10,848 nt of DNA, from contig JAHKKQ010000072.1 in assembly GCA_020027805.1 (NCBI GenBank), positions 1-10,848 of the forward strand, written 5' to 3'. This stretch comes from Candidatus Dadabacteria bacterium (GTDB taxonomy: Bacteria > Desulfobacterota_D > UBA1144 > Nemesobacterales > UBA2774). Positions 1-6,415 of this stretch are shown here, one piece after another. A model generated the notes under the pieces. That model saw only the letters and a program-made list of their open reading frames with translations, did no database searches and was not told the DNA's origin. The translations under genes were made by a program, and so were the position numbers. Numbering within the stretch: the first letter of the stretch is position 1; each line of letters starts with the position of its first letter.

Positions 1-823
1 TGACCAGCCTGAGACGATCGTCTCTTATCGGGAACGGCCAGTAGGAGTCTTGCGAGGGCGCGGGGGAGCCCGCGGAGCAGCACCTCAATTTGCCCCTCGC
101 ACAGGGGTGATATCGGGCTATGGATTCGCCGTGTCCGGGACTTATAGCGACCATGACGTGGACGGCGTTCATGAACCGGGCTTCAATCGAGAGCTTGTGC
201 AGGAGCTCAAGCGCGGGCGGGAGCGGAAGCCTGGAGATAATCGGTGCGTTCCGGCTGAGGAACCTCACGAATGAAGGCCCGAGCTTCTTCCCGAATAGGG
301 CGCCGGCTGCGGAAGACATAGTCCGAGGGAAATTCTTTCTCCGCAGAGGGTCGTCGGACAGCTCCAGGCGGAGCATCAGTTCCTCGGCGGCCAGCCCGAG
401 TGATACACCCACAACCGGATACCCCCGTTTCCTCAATTCCACTGCGGCGGACGCAGCCATGAATCCATGACACCAGACTGGCACGATACGTCCTATCGAA
501 GCCGCCACCCGGAGTGCGTGCTCCTTGAATGCCGAGAGGGCGAGGTTGTAATTCCGGGGAGTGCTGTAGGTCTCAAGATCGATGTCCGGGCTATCGCTCC
601 CTTGAAGCGACGTGCGGGGGAACTCGATTCTTTCAACGGATATGCCGTTTTTTTCCTCGGAAGGCGGCTGATTGGCAAACCGAAATGCTAGGACCCGTAT
701 GCGAAAACCGGCTTCTTGCGAGACCGCTCGCGCGAGCTCTAATAAAAAACTCCCGCCCGGTCCTGTTTCGGAACTGATGACCGGGAATTCGTAATTTAAA
801 TATAAGATATCTGCTTCAATCAC
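1..823 (-). CDS. GT4-type glycosyltransferase, N-terminal part (3' end beyond window)
   Basis: An uninterrupted reading frame of 274 codons runs from a GTG at 823-821 to the left edge without a stop, so the C-terminal catalytic half is not visible. The start reads V-I-E-A-D-I-L-Y-L-N-Y-E-F-P, and the LYLNYEFP strand followed by a Gly-rich GPGGSFLLELARAV segment (about residues 20-35) is the usual nucleotide-sugar transferase N-terminus of GT-B fold, family 4 enzymes. Later come WCHGFMAASAAVEL (about 115-128), a loop-linked helical region, and VAISPGHGESIARY with LRLV near the edge, where GT4 proteins pass into the second Rossmann domain. The family transfers sugars from nucleotide donors to polysaccharide, LPS or small acceptors; the substrate cannot be told. 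An in-frame TAA lies about 30 bases upstream of the GTG, and no other ATG/GTG/TTG start lies between them. No clear Shine-Dalgarno is seen. It has its own promoter and is separated from the upstream operon by a terminator. Confidence 0.75.
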   Translation of the reverse strand, partial: MIEADILYLNYEFPVISSETGPGGSFLLELARAVSQEAGFRIRVLAFRFANQPPSEEKNGISVERIEFPRTSLQGSDSPDIDLETYSTPRNYNLALSAFKEHALRVAASIGRIVPVWCHGFMAASAAVELRKRGYPVVGVSLGLAAEELMLRLELSDDPLRRKNFPRTMSSAAGALFGKKLGPSFVRFLSRNAPIISRLPLPPALELLHKLSIEARFMNAVHVMVAISPGHGESIARYHPCARGKLRCCSAGSPAPSQDSYWPFPIRDDRLRLV

Positions 824-890
824 TGGGTTAGGGCGAATCCGGCCGCGCGTTTATACGGGAATGTACATAGAGAGCCGGTAACGGATAAAG

Positions 891-919
891 ATAGTATGTA
901 TATGGGTATATTTTGTCAA
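891..919 (-). promoter_or_regulatory. sigma70-like promoter of the glycosyltransferase gene
   Basis: On the minus strand TTGACA (919-914, perfect -35) is followed by a 17-base spacer and TACTAT (896-891, 4 of 6 matches to TATAAT). Transcription should start near 884, giving a leader of about 60 nt before the GTG at 823. The leader contains a five-codon in-frame mini-ORF (ATG at 868 to TAA at 851) with no visible ribosome site, probably chance. Confidence 0.6.
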
Positions 920-960
920 TCGGGATATAAGCCGGAGACTGCGCCGGCGTTACGTATTGC

Positions 961-983
961 AAAAGCCCGGACTAACGGTCCGG
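961..983 (-). terminator. intrinsic terminator of the LysM-YbgF operon
   Basis: On the minus strand, just past the stop codon of the lipoprotein gene, CCGGAC and GTCCGG form a perfect 6-bp GC-rich stem (967-972 with 978-983) around a 5-base loop. It is followed by GCTTTT (966-961). Position and T-tract fit a rho-independent terminator that separates this operon from the downstream glycosyltransferase promoter. Confidence 0.7.
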
Positions 984-985
984 TT

Positions 986-1549
986 TCAGTCGGGATTAAT
1001 TCTTTCGAGCTCCTGCCTCGCGATAGCGGCTTGACCGGATTCGGGGTACCTGTCTATGAGGGTTTTGAAAAAGAATTTCGCTCCGTCGGTCCTTCCGATC
1101 TTAACGAGAGCGAGGCCCTGCTTCAGATATGCGTCCGCAACCTTCCCGTCGTTGGGGTAGGTATCAATGAATACCTGATAGGCCAGGATAGCGTTTAGAT
1201 ACTGCCCCTCATTGTAGAGGGTTTCAGCCCGCTCGTAGAGCCCGCCCGTCGGGGGCGTGTCTTTTACCACTTCCCCGGCTCCGAGTTTCTCCGCCGGGGA
1301 TACGACCTGCTTCTTTTGGAGGTCATCCATTTTCATATACATGTCGGAATAATTCTGCTCGAGGCTTCTTATCCTTGCTCCCTGAATTTCGAGTCTTCTC
1401 TGAACGTCGTTCAAATCGCTCGACATGACGGCCACTTTATTTTCCAGACTTTCCTGTCTCTCGCTGAGCTCCTGTACGGAGCCGGGGGCGGCGATGCACC
1501 CGGAAAGCAGGCATGAGAAGGTTAATATATAGTAGATTGGCATCCGCAT
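986..1549 (-). CDS. YbgF/CpoB-like lipoprotein with coiled coil and TPR repeats
   Basis: This 187-residue protein begins with a short basic n-region, a hydrophobic stretch and a lipobox LLSGC, so Cys18 should be lipidated after signal peptidase II cleavage. The residue after the Cys is Ile, not Asp, which fits outer-membrane sorting. Residues about 25-80 are a heptad-rich coiled coil (VQELSERQESLENKVAVM onward). Residues about 104-171 are two TPR-like units (YERAETLYNEGQYLNAILAY...YPND, then AYLKQGLALVKIGRTDGA...YPES). This arrangement is that of YbgF/CpoB, which in enterobacteria works with Tol-Pal and peptidoglycan synthases; no tol genes are nearby, so the exact role is inferred only. I prefer the ATG at 1549, which has GGGG about 7 bases upstream; a TTG at 1570 would add seven residues but has no ribosome site. 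It lies 42 bases after the LysM gene and is probably cotranscribed with it. Confidence 0.75.
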   Translation of the reverse strand: MRMPIYYILTFSCLLSGCIAAPGSVQELSERQESLENKVAVMSSDLNDVQRRLEIQGARIRSLEQNYSDMYMKMDDLQKKQVVSPAEKLGAGEVVKDTPPTGGLYERAETLYNEGQYLNAILAYQVFIDTYPNDGKVADAYLKQGLALVKIGRTDGAKFFFKTLIDRYPESGQAAIARQELERINPD

Positions 1550-1591
1550 ACGCGACCCCGGTTTATTCAATTGCCGGAGAGATTTAACCGG

Positions 1592-2329
1592 CTAAATGCT
1601 TATCGCTCCGAGCAAAGAATTATTTGACATTAAATACGTATTGTCAAAACCCTCTGAATAATCACTGATATCTATTTTTATGCCGGGGCGGCCGGGGATA
1701 ATGGTGCCGTCTTCGATTTCGACCTTAACAAAATCACCTACTGAAACTCCTTCCAGGACCTTCTCGTCTTCGAACTTCGTGAAGGAATGAGTCATTCCCT
1801 TCTCGTCTTTCAGAGACAAGCTATCGTTCTGAGTGCCGATTTCGGTAATCTCGCCCTTTAGCTCTTGTTCCTGGTCCATGGGCTGATTGTCCTGGGCTTT
1901 GTCGCTGTCTGCCATATTGTTTACGTTATCTTCACTACCGCTTGCCGAAGTTTCGGCGGCGGTATCTTCCTGCTGAGCGGGTTCCTCATGCTGCGCCTGG
2001 ATGCTCCCGTCCTCTGCAGCGGGTATCGTCAGCGTCTGCCCCTCGAATATCCGGTCCGGGTTCTCGAGGTTGTTGGCACTCGCTATTTCCTGCCACATGT
2101 CCTGAGACCCGAGCTGCTCTTCCGCTATAGTTGCGAGCGTATCCCCGGCTTTGACCGTGTATTGTCCGCCTTCCGCGCTGAACTTATCCGGGGCTGAGTC
2201 CTGCCGGTAATTTTCCGACTGCTGATCGCTGACGTCGGAACTTCCATATTGATCAGCCGCATAAACCCCGCTCGCTCCGCCGAGAGCGAGCCCTGTCGTT
2301 AATATAGATGCAATTAATAAATGGTTCAT
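1592..2329 (-). CDS. secreted LysM protein with C-terminal OB-like domain
   Basis: The 245-residue product has a signal peptide (MNHLLIASILTTGLALGG..., likely cleavage after VYA near residue 24). One LysM peptidoglycan-binding domain covers residues about 56-103 (YTVKAGDTLATIAEEQLG, NPDRIFEGQTLTIP). A low-complexity acidic Gln/Glu/Ala/Ser linker follows to about 155. Then comes a small beta domain (about 156-212: GEITEIGTQNDSLSLKDEKG...FTKFEDEKVLEGVSVGDFVKVEIEDG) that resembles OB-like domains of other small secreted bacterial proteins. No hydrolase motif is visible, so it is probably a non-enzymatic cell-wall-associated protein. The start is fixed by GGGAGG eight bases before the ATG at 2329. 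A TTG 18 codons upstream would lie about at or before the predicted sigma54 start site and is rejected. It is the first gene of the operon with the YbgF-like lipoprotein and diverges from the two-component genes. Confidence 0.8.
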   Translation of the reverse strand: MNHLLIASILTTGLALGGASGVYAADQYGSSDVSDQQSENYRQDSAPDKFSAEGGQYTVKAGDTLATIAEEQLGSQDMWQEIASANNLENPDRIFEGQTLTIPAAEDGSIQAQHEEPAQQEDTAAETSASGSEDNVNNMADSDKAQDNQPMDQEQELKGEITEIGTQNDSLSLKDEKGMTHSFTKFEDEKVLEGVSVGDFVKVEIEDGTIIPGRPGIKIDISDYSEGFDNTYLMSNNSLLGAISI

Positions 2330-2385
2330 ACTTAATACCTCCCTGGTATTAGGATTTAATGCATACATTTTGATACACAACATAA

Positions 2386-2401
2386 GGCAAGAGCCATGCC
2401 A
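2386..2401 (-). promoter_or_regulatory. sigma54 (-24/-12) promoter of the LysM-YbgF operon
   Basis: The minus strand reads TGGCATGGCTCTTGCC. The invariant GG (2400-2399) and GC (2388-2387) are exactly 10 bases apart, and the site matches TGGCACG-N4-TTGCW except for T instead of C at one position and C at the final W. Transcription would start near 2375, about 45 bases before the ATG at 2329. A sigma54-activator gene lies on the other side of the same intergenic region. Confidence 0.65.
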
Positions 2402-2606
2402 ACCCTACACCCGCGCCTCATATTTCCAATGATTCGTTTCGATTACATTTGGAATAAACTAGGAGCGCAGATTCAAGAAGGTTCGATTAGTCGCATCTGA
2501 TACAGGACGCATTGTTTTAAACCTTACAATGCCGGGTCTTTACACAAGTCGAGAGATTATTAATTCGTGGGTTTAAAAAAATATAATTCATCTAAGTATA
2601 TGTGGC

Positions 2607-2638
2607 TAGACTTATCATTTTCCTATATTCTATATACT
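2607..2638 (+). promoter_or_regulatory. possible promoter of the histidine kinase gene
   Basis: TAGACT (2607-2612), an 18-base spacer and TATATA (2631-2636), overlapping TATACT (2633-2638), could form a weak sigma70 promoter with a start near 2645. The -35 is poor and the region is generally AT-rich, so this is tentative. Confidence 0.3.
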
Positions 2639-2662
2639 TAATTGGGTCGGGAGTGAATAAAA

Positions 2663-3931
2663 TTGAAGCTCGGTAAGCAGATCAGAATCGGGTTCGGCCT
2701 CATGCTGATTCTTATGATTATTATAGGGGGCCTGTTTATATACAACGTCTACAGGCTGAACGAAGCGGCTTCAAATATTGAGGGGCGCTATTCAACCCTC
2801 TATAAATTGTTCTCGAATCCGGATAATAAAATTGAGCCTGACCCCGGGTTCGGTAAAGAGATCGTCGACCGCGCAGTAGCACTCGTCGATGAGCAGCTCA
2901 AATACAATTACAGATATGTATTGATCATTGTCGGCGTATCCCTCGTTTTCGCTGGAATCATTGCGATACTATTTCCTGCCAAGATCACTAAACCGATAGA
3001 ACGGCTGATAAATGCGACAAAGACGGTGAAGAAGGGGGATTACTCCTACAGGATCGAGAGCGTGGGGGAAGCCGACGAGATCTCCATGCTCGCGGGCTCG
3101 TTCAACGATATGCTTCAGAACATAGAAGACACCCACAGGAGCAACATCGAACTGCTTGAGAAGACAAAGAGGTTCAATGAGACTTTGAAGGAGAGGGTGG
3201 ACGAGGCGACAAGCGCGGTCAGGGATCAGCAGAACGAGCTTATCAAGGCTGAGAGCCTCGCCTCGATCGGAGAATTTGCGGCGCGCATAGCGCACGAAAT
3301 TAAGAACCCGCTTTCGGGGATCACCGTTGCCCTCGAAATAATGAGAAACAAATCGGAGGACGATGACCAGCAGCAGTCCATTTCCGAGATCTTGAAAGAG
3401 GTAAGGAGGCTCGACCGTATCCTGAAGGAACTGCTTCAGCTTTCGATCCCGAAGGAAATGGATTTCAGGAGAGCCGACCCCAACGATATGGTGGAAAGGT
3501 CGGTTTTGATAGTCGCTCCCATCGCGGACGAAAAAGGGGTAACGATAGAAACGAAACTCAGTTGCACCGAGGAATTTAACATCGACTTTGAAAAGTGCCA
3601 GCAGTTCGTCATCAATTTTATGATAAACGGAATAGACGCTCTCGAGACCGGGGAAGGGAAAGTGACCGTCGAGACCGAAAGCATTGAAGGAGAGCTGCAT
3701 ATAAGGGTCAGCGATAACGGACACGGCATACCGCCGAATGAGATGGAAAAGGTATTCGAACCCTTTTATACTAGAAAGAAGCAGGGGACGGGTCTCGGCC
3801 TCGCGATATCCAAAAGAATAGTAGAAGCGCACCACGGGAGAATCGCCGTTTGCAGTGAAGAGGGTAAGGGATCGACTTTTACGGTAGTCATACCCGGCAA
3901 CGCCGGAGAAAAGGTCAAGATGTCCGCCTGA
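2663..3931 (+). CDS. membrane sensor histidine kinase (NtrB/AtoS/ZraS type)
   Basis: The 422-residue protein has TM1 (about 8-29), a short extracytoplasmic segment of about 50 residues, TM2 (about 84-104), a HAMP domain (about 105-157) and a coiled coil (about 158-196). The HisKA H-box is IAHEIKNPLSG with phosphorylatable His211. The ATPase domain shows an N-box (FVINFMINGIDA, Asn322), G1 (SDNGHGIP, 350-357), F-box (FEPFYTRKK) and G2 (GTGLGLAISKRIVEAHHG, 375-392), so it should be catalytically competent. HEIKNPL is typical of kinases paired with sigma54 activators, which agrees with the next gene. There is no PAS domain; the signal is probably sensed in the envelope or membrane. The start is TTG: GGGAG lies nine bases upstream, the ORF opens directly into a basic residue plus TM segment, and the nearby GTG at 2653 is out of frame. 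The response regulator begins 64 bases downstream. Confidence 0.9.
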   Translation: MKLGKQIRIGFGLMLILMIIIGGLFIYNVYRLNEAASNIEGRYSTLYKLFSNPDNKIEPDPGFGKEIVDRAVALVDEQLKYNYRYVLIIVGVSLVFAGIIAILFPAKITKPIERLINATKTVKKGDYSYRIESVGEADEISMLAGSFNDMLQNIEDTHRSNIELLEKTKRFNETLKERVDEATSAVRDQQNELIKAESLASIGEFAARIAHEIKNPLSGITVALEIMRNKSEDDDQQQSISEILKEVRRLDRILKELLQLSIPKEMDFRRADPNDMVERSVLIVAPIADEKGVTIETKLSCTEEFNIDFEKCQQFVINFMINGIDALETGEGKVTVETESIEGELHIRVSDNGHGIPPNEMEKVFEPFYTRKKQGTGLGLAISKRIVEAHHGRIAVCSEEGKGSTFTVVIPGNAGEKVKMSA

Positions 3932-3995
3932 TGCTTCGAGCGGCGCAATCGGAAATAAAAAAGGCGCTGATGCGTCTCGTATTGAGGAGTAAATA

Positions 3996-5372
3996 GTGAG
4001 CCAGACTGTTTTGATTATCGATGACGAGGAGTTCCTTTGTAAAAAATTGAGCGAGAGCCTCACTGAGGAGGGATTTCTCGTAAGCACCGCCAATGACGGA
4101 GAGTCGGGGCTTCTTCTGGCGAGGAGAGACAACCCCGACCTGATCCTGCTCGACCTGAGGCTCCCGGACATGGACGGAATCGAAGCCCTGGGGCAGATAA
4201 ACAATATGGACCCGAGGCCTGTAACGATACTCATGAGCGGGCACGGCAACGTGGACATGGCGGTCTCCGCCATTAAAAAGGGCGCGTATGATTTCATAGA
4301 GAAACCCTTTTCTATAGACAAACTGAAGATAATCGTGAAGAACGCTCTCGTTAATGTCGGGCTCAAAAGGAGCCTCGACACGAGGCTAAGGAGCGAGCGG
4401 AAGCAATACGGGTTCCATTCGCTGATCGGAAAGAGCGCCGCGGTGAGGAATATAATCGAGTTATTTGAAAAACTCGTTACGACAGATCCCAAAACAATTC
4501 TTATAGGCGGCGAGAGCGGGACGGGCAAGGGGCTTGCAGCCAAGGTGCTCCACCATAACGGCGTCAGGGCGGAGAAGCCCATAATAGAGCTCAACTGCGC
4601 GGCGATACCTGAGACGCTTCTCGAAAGCGAATTATTCGGACACGAGGCGGGCTCGTTCACGGACGCGAAAAAAATGAAGACCGGGATACTCGAGGACGCG
4701 AACGGCGGGACTATTTTTCTCGACGAGATCGGGGACATGAGTCCCTCCCTTCAGGCGAAGCTGGTGAAGGCCGTAGAGGAGAGGACGTTCAGGAGGATCG
4801 GCGGCAAGAGGGACATCAAAGTGGACGTGAGAGTCGTCGCCGCGACGAACAAGGACTTGAAGGACCTCGTCGAGAAGAATGTGTTCAGGGAGGACCTGTA
4901 CCACAGGCTCAATGTAATTAATTTCGAGATGCCGAGCTTGAGGGAGCGCAGGGAGGATATCCCGCTTCTCACGGAGCATTTTATCGGTTACTTCAATGTG
5001 GATTTTAACAAGAACATCAAGCACGTACCGGAAGAGGTCGAAAATGCGTTTATGAGCTACCAGTGGCCGGGTAACGTCCGCGAGCTCCGGAGCACCATAG
5101 AGAGGGCGGTTCTGCTTAGCGAGGGCGATACGCTCAATCCCAAGTACGTGCAGATAGACGGGCAGAGCAAGGGAATCAAGATTCAGGGCGACGAGCATAA
5201 AATGTTTTTCGAGCTCGACATGGACAAGCTGACACTCGAGACCGTAGAGGAAATGGTCATTAAAAAGGCGCTCGAGCTCAACAGCTGGAATCAGACGAAG
5301 GCCGCCGAGATGCTCGGTGTTACACGGCAGGTGCTCAGGAACAGGATGATCAAGATGGACCTGCTGAATTAA
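3996..5372 (+). CDS. NtrC-family sigma54-dependent response regulator
   Basis: The 458-residue protein has a receiver domain (1-120; acidic pair Asp9/Asp10, phosphoacceptor Asp53 in LILLDLRLPDMDG, switch Ser81, Lys103). The AAA+ sigma54-interaction domain (about 142-372) has Walker A GGESGTGKG (171-179), Walker B TIFLDEIGDM (239-248) and a FREDLYHRLNV Arg-finger region (297-307). The C-terminal Fis-type helix-turn-helix spans about 415-457 (NQTKAAEMLGVTRQVLRNRM). The sigma54-contact loop reads GSFTDA (219-224) instead of GAFTGA, keeping the key Phe-Thr. The start is GTG at 3996 with GAGGAG six bases upstream. It should be phosphorylated by the upstream kinase, then oligomerise and open sigma54 promoters by ATP hydrolysis. 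The nearest candidate target is the promoter at 2386-2401. No terminator is evident after the stop. The family is certain; the signal and regulon are not known. Confidence 0.93.
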   Translation: MSQTVLIIDDEEFLCKKLSESLTEEGFLVSTANDGESGLLLARRDNPDLILLDLRLPDMDGIEALGQINNMDPRPVTILMSGHGNVDMAVSAIKKGAYDFIEKPFSIDKLKIIVKNALVNVGLKRSLDTRLRSERKQYGFHSLIGKSAAVRNIIELFEKLVTTDPKTILIGGESGTGKGLAAKVLHHNGVRAEKPIIELNCAAIPETLLESELFGHEAGSFTDAKKMKTGILEDANGGTIFLDEIGDMSPSLQAKLVKAVEERTFRRIGGKRDIKVDVRVVAATNKDLKDLVEKNVFREDLYHRLNVINFEMPSLRERREDIPLLTEHFIGYFNVDFNKNIKHVPEEVENAFMSYQWPGNVRELRSTIERAVLLSEGDTLNPKYVQIDGQSKGIKIQGDEHKMFFELDMDKLTLETVEEMVIKKALELNSWNQTKAAEMLGVTRQVLRNRMIKMDLLN

Positions 5373-5986
5373 AAAGAAGCCCAATTAGTTCAAAGTACAC
5401 CGATAGGCGTCCATTAATTCACCGAAAGTTCACTAAATTTTGTAAAATAATATATTTCGCTGATCGGTTTCCTCTATAAAAGTAAGGGATTAAAAGACGG
5501 GGTTGCCGCGGTCGCATGATTTATCACCTATGGCACATTGCAAATTCACCGAAGCGCATTCAGCCGACGGCCACCGGTTCTTGCTAATTTGGTTTCGGGA
5601 ATTTCCGAGCTGAGTGATATTGACACTCATACATTTGATCAGGAGTGACCAATTTATTTTGACTTCAATAGAGCACCTCAGGAACATAAGCGTCCGAGCA
5701 TTCGGCCTAAAGAGACCGGATTCTCGCTCGTTCGAATCCGTTGCTTGCTCAGAATTGTTGTTCAGAACCGTTGCTTCCAGTGGCGGAATGGTTGGCGTCC
5801 TTCGACAGCACACTGGTGTGCGCTCAGGACGAGCGGGTTGAGTATCGATTGTCGGTGCGGTTAAGAGCATCGTCAGAAATCATAGAACCGCACTGCGTGC
5901 GCTTTGAGCTTTTTGGGAAAAAATTGTAATATGTCCTTTACAGTTCCGGTTTGTAACTAATTAAGCCAGGCTAAAGGAGTAATGTT
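5373..5986. other. gene-free stretch of 614 bp with repeat remnants
   Basis: I find no convincing gene. Short open frames on both strands lack ribosome sites and family-like sequence, and base composition is more AT-rich than the flanking genes. It holds a 13-base fragment TTGCCGCGGTCGC (5503-5515) identical to part of the palindromic element at 6338-6407. It also holds CCGTTGCTT repeated exactly 30 bases apart (5738 and 5768) within three imperfect copies of a TCAGAA..GTTG unit, and a palindromic repeat at 5796-5836. An undetected small RNA cannot be excluded. Confidence 0.5.
5796..5836. repeat. dispersed palindromic repeat (CCTTCGACAG...CTCAGGACGAGCGG type)
   Basis: The segment CCTTCGACAG...CTCAGGACGAGCGG resembles a palindromic intergenic repeat common in many bacterial genomes, here with an extra inner palindrome. 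The outer stem is CGTCCT/AGGACG (5796-5801 with 5826-5831) and the inner stem GCACA/TGTGC (5808-5812 with 5817-5821). It is probably a non-autonomous element remnant. The family assignment is from memory of similar repeats. Confidence 0.5.
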
Positions 5987-6259
5987 ATGGGATTCATGGA
6001 GATAATTTCCTGGATTATATTCGGTTTCGTTGCGGGCGCGGTAGCGAAGATGCTGATGCCGGGCAGGGACCCGGGGGGATTCGTCGGGACTATAGTGATC
6101 GGCGTGGTCGGGGCGTTCGTAGGCGGGATTATCGGTAAAATGCCCATGTTCGGGCAGGTTCAGGTTGAGCCCGGTTTCAACCTAAAGAGTTTCTTGTTTG
6201 CGGTGGGCGGCTCGATCATATTGCTTGTTATCTACCGCTTCGTGAAGGGGAAGGGTTGA
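5987..6259 (+). CDS. GlsB/YeaQ/YmgE-family small membrane protein
   Basis: This 90-residue protein is almost all hydrophobic, with three likely membrane segments (about 4-22, 32-50 and 67-86). It has the family's typical core MPGRDPGGFVGTIVIGVVGA (24-43) followed by FVGGIIG. The family (transglycosylase-associated protein, about 80-90 residues) is linked to general stress in several bacteria, but no biochemical activity is firmly known. The start is well supported by AAAGGAG seven bases before the ATG. The gene is flanked by long non-coding DNA on both sides, so it is probably transcribed alone. A weak TTTACA at 5937-5942 could be part of a promoter, but I see no good -10. Confidence 0.87.
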   Translation: MGFMEIISWIIFGFVAGAVAKMLMPGRDPGGFVGTIVIGVVGAFVGGIIGKMPMFGQVQVEPGFNLKSFLFAVGGSIILLVIYRFVKGKG

Positions 6260-6286
6260 TCGGGACGGACGGGTTTTAGGAAAACG

Positions 6287-6324
6287 AAATCCTCCCTATC
6301 CCTCTTTTTTCTAAGGAGGGGATT
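6287..6324. repeat. palindromic intergenic repeat, possible terminator
   Basis: AAATCCTCC (6287-6295) and GGAGGGGATT (6315-6324) pair as an imperfect hairpin with a bulge. The loop contains the run TTTTTT. The pattern matches a widespread class of dispersed repeat, and its place just after the small membrane protein gene would let it act as a transcription stop. Confidence 0.5.
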
Positions 6325-6337
6325 GAAAGGAGAAAAC

Positions 6338-6407
6338 TGGATTGCCGCGGTCGCTTCCGGCTTCGCCATGAGGCTACGCCGGGACAAGTCGCCCCCTCGC
6401 AATGACG
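6338..6407. repeat. palindromic repeat (GGATTGCCGCGGTCGC...CTCGCAATGACG type)
   Basis: The two ends, GGATTGCCGCGGTCGC and CTCGCAATGACG, are imperfect inverted copies of each other around a GC-rich centre containing smaller palindromes. Repeats with these end sequences are known from intergenic regions of many unrelated bacteria and are thought to be non-coding, MITE-like or REP-like elements. A 13-base match also occurs at 5503-5515. Confidence 0.6.
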
Positions 6408-6415
6408 AGAAAAGA

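Larger units (their letters stand above)
2330..2662. other. divergent intergenic regulatory region (333 bp)
   Basis: No gene fits here. It holds the sigma54 promoter facing left and a possible sigma70 promoter facing right. Between them lie candidate regulator sites: TTCCAA (2424-2429) with its inverse TTGGAA (2449-2454), and TTCGATTA repeated exactly at 2438-2445 and 2482-2489, 44 bases apart. These lie roughly 50-115 bases upstream of the predicted sigma54 start, a plausible range for enhancer sites. The region is AT-rich, notably 2570-2640. Confidence 0.4.

Noticed and set aside
207..473. 88-codon minus-strand open frame and several overlapping plus-strand frames in the first 800 bases
   Set aside because: They are out-of-frame shadows of the glycosyltransferase reading frame that runs off the left edge.
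2330..2383. TTG start at 2383 giving an 18-residue longer LysM protein
   Set aside because: It has no ribosome site, spoils the signal peptide and lies at or before the predicted transcript start; the ATG at 2329 has GGGAGG at ideal spacing.
2969..4738. 589-codon open frame on the minus strand opposite the kinase and regulator genes
   Set aside because: The plus-strand genes are unmistakable by family motifs. The antisense translation has no family-like pattern, and the frame spans an intergenic gap; it is a by-product of codon usage.
5530..5545. TGGCACATTGCA as a sigma54 promoter
   Set aside because: The halves resemble -24 and -12 elements but are several bases too close, and no gene starts at the right distance.
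5490..5870. 126-codon open frame on the minus strand in the gene-free stretch
   Set aside because: It has no ribosome site and no recognisable motif, and it runs through palindromic repeats; composition looks non-coding.
5777..5870. tRNA-Leu-like segment (AGTGGCGGAATGGTTGGCG...GCGGGTTGAG)
   Set aside because: The D-arm-like stretch is suggestive, but acceptor, anticodon and T stems do not form, and the centre is explained by a dispersed palindromic repeat.
5914..5930. TGGGAAAAAATTGTA as a sigma54 promoter for the small membrane protein
   Set aside because: Spacing is nine bases, not ten, and the -12 GC is GT.
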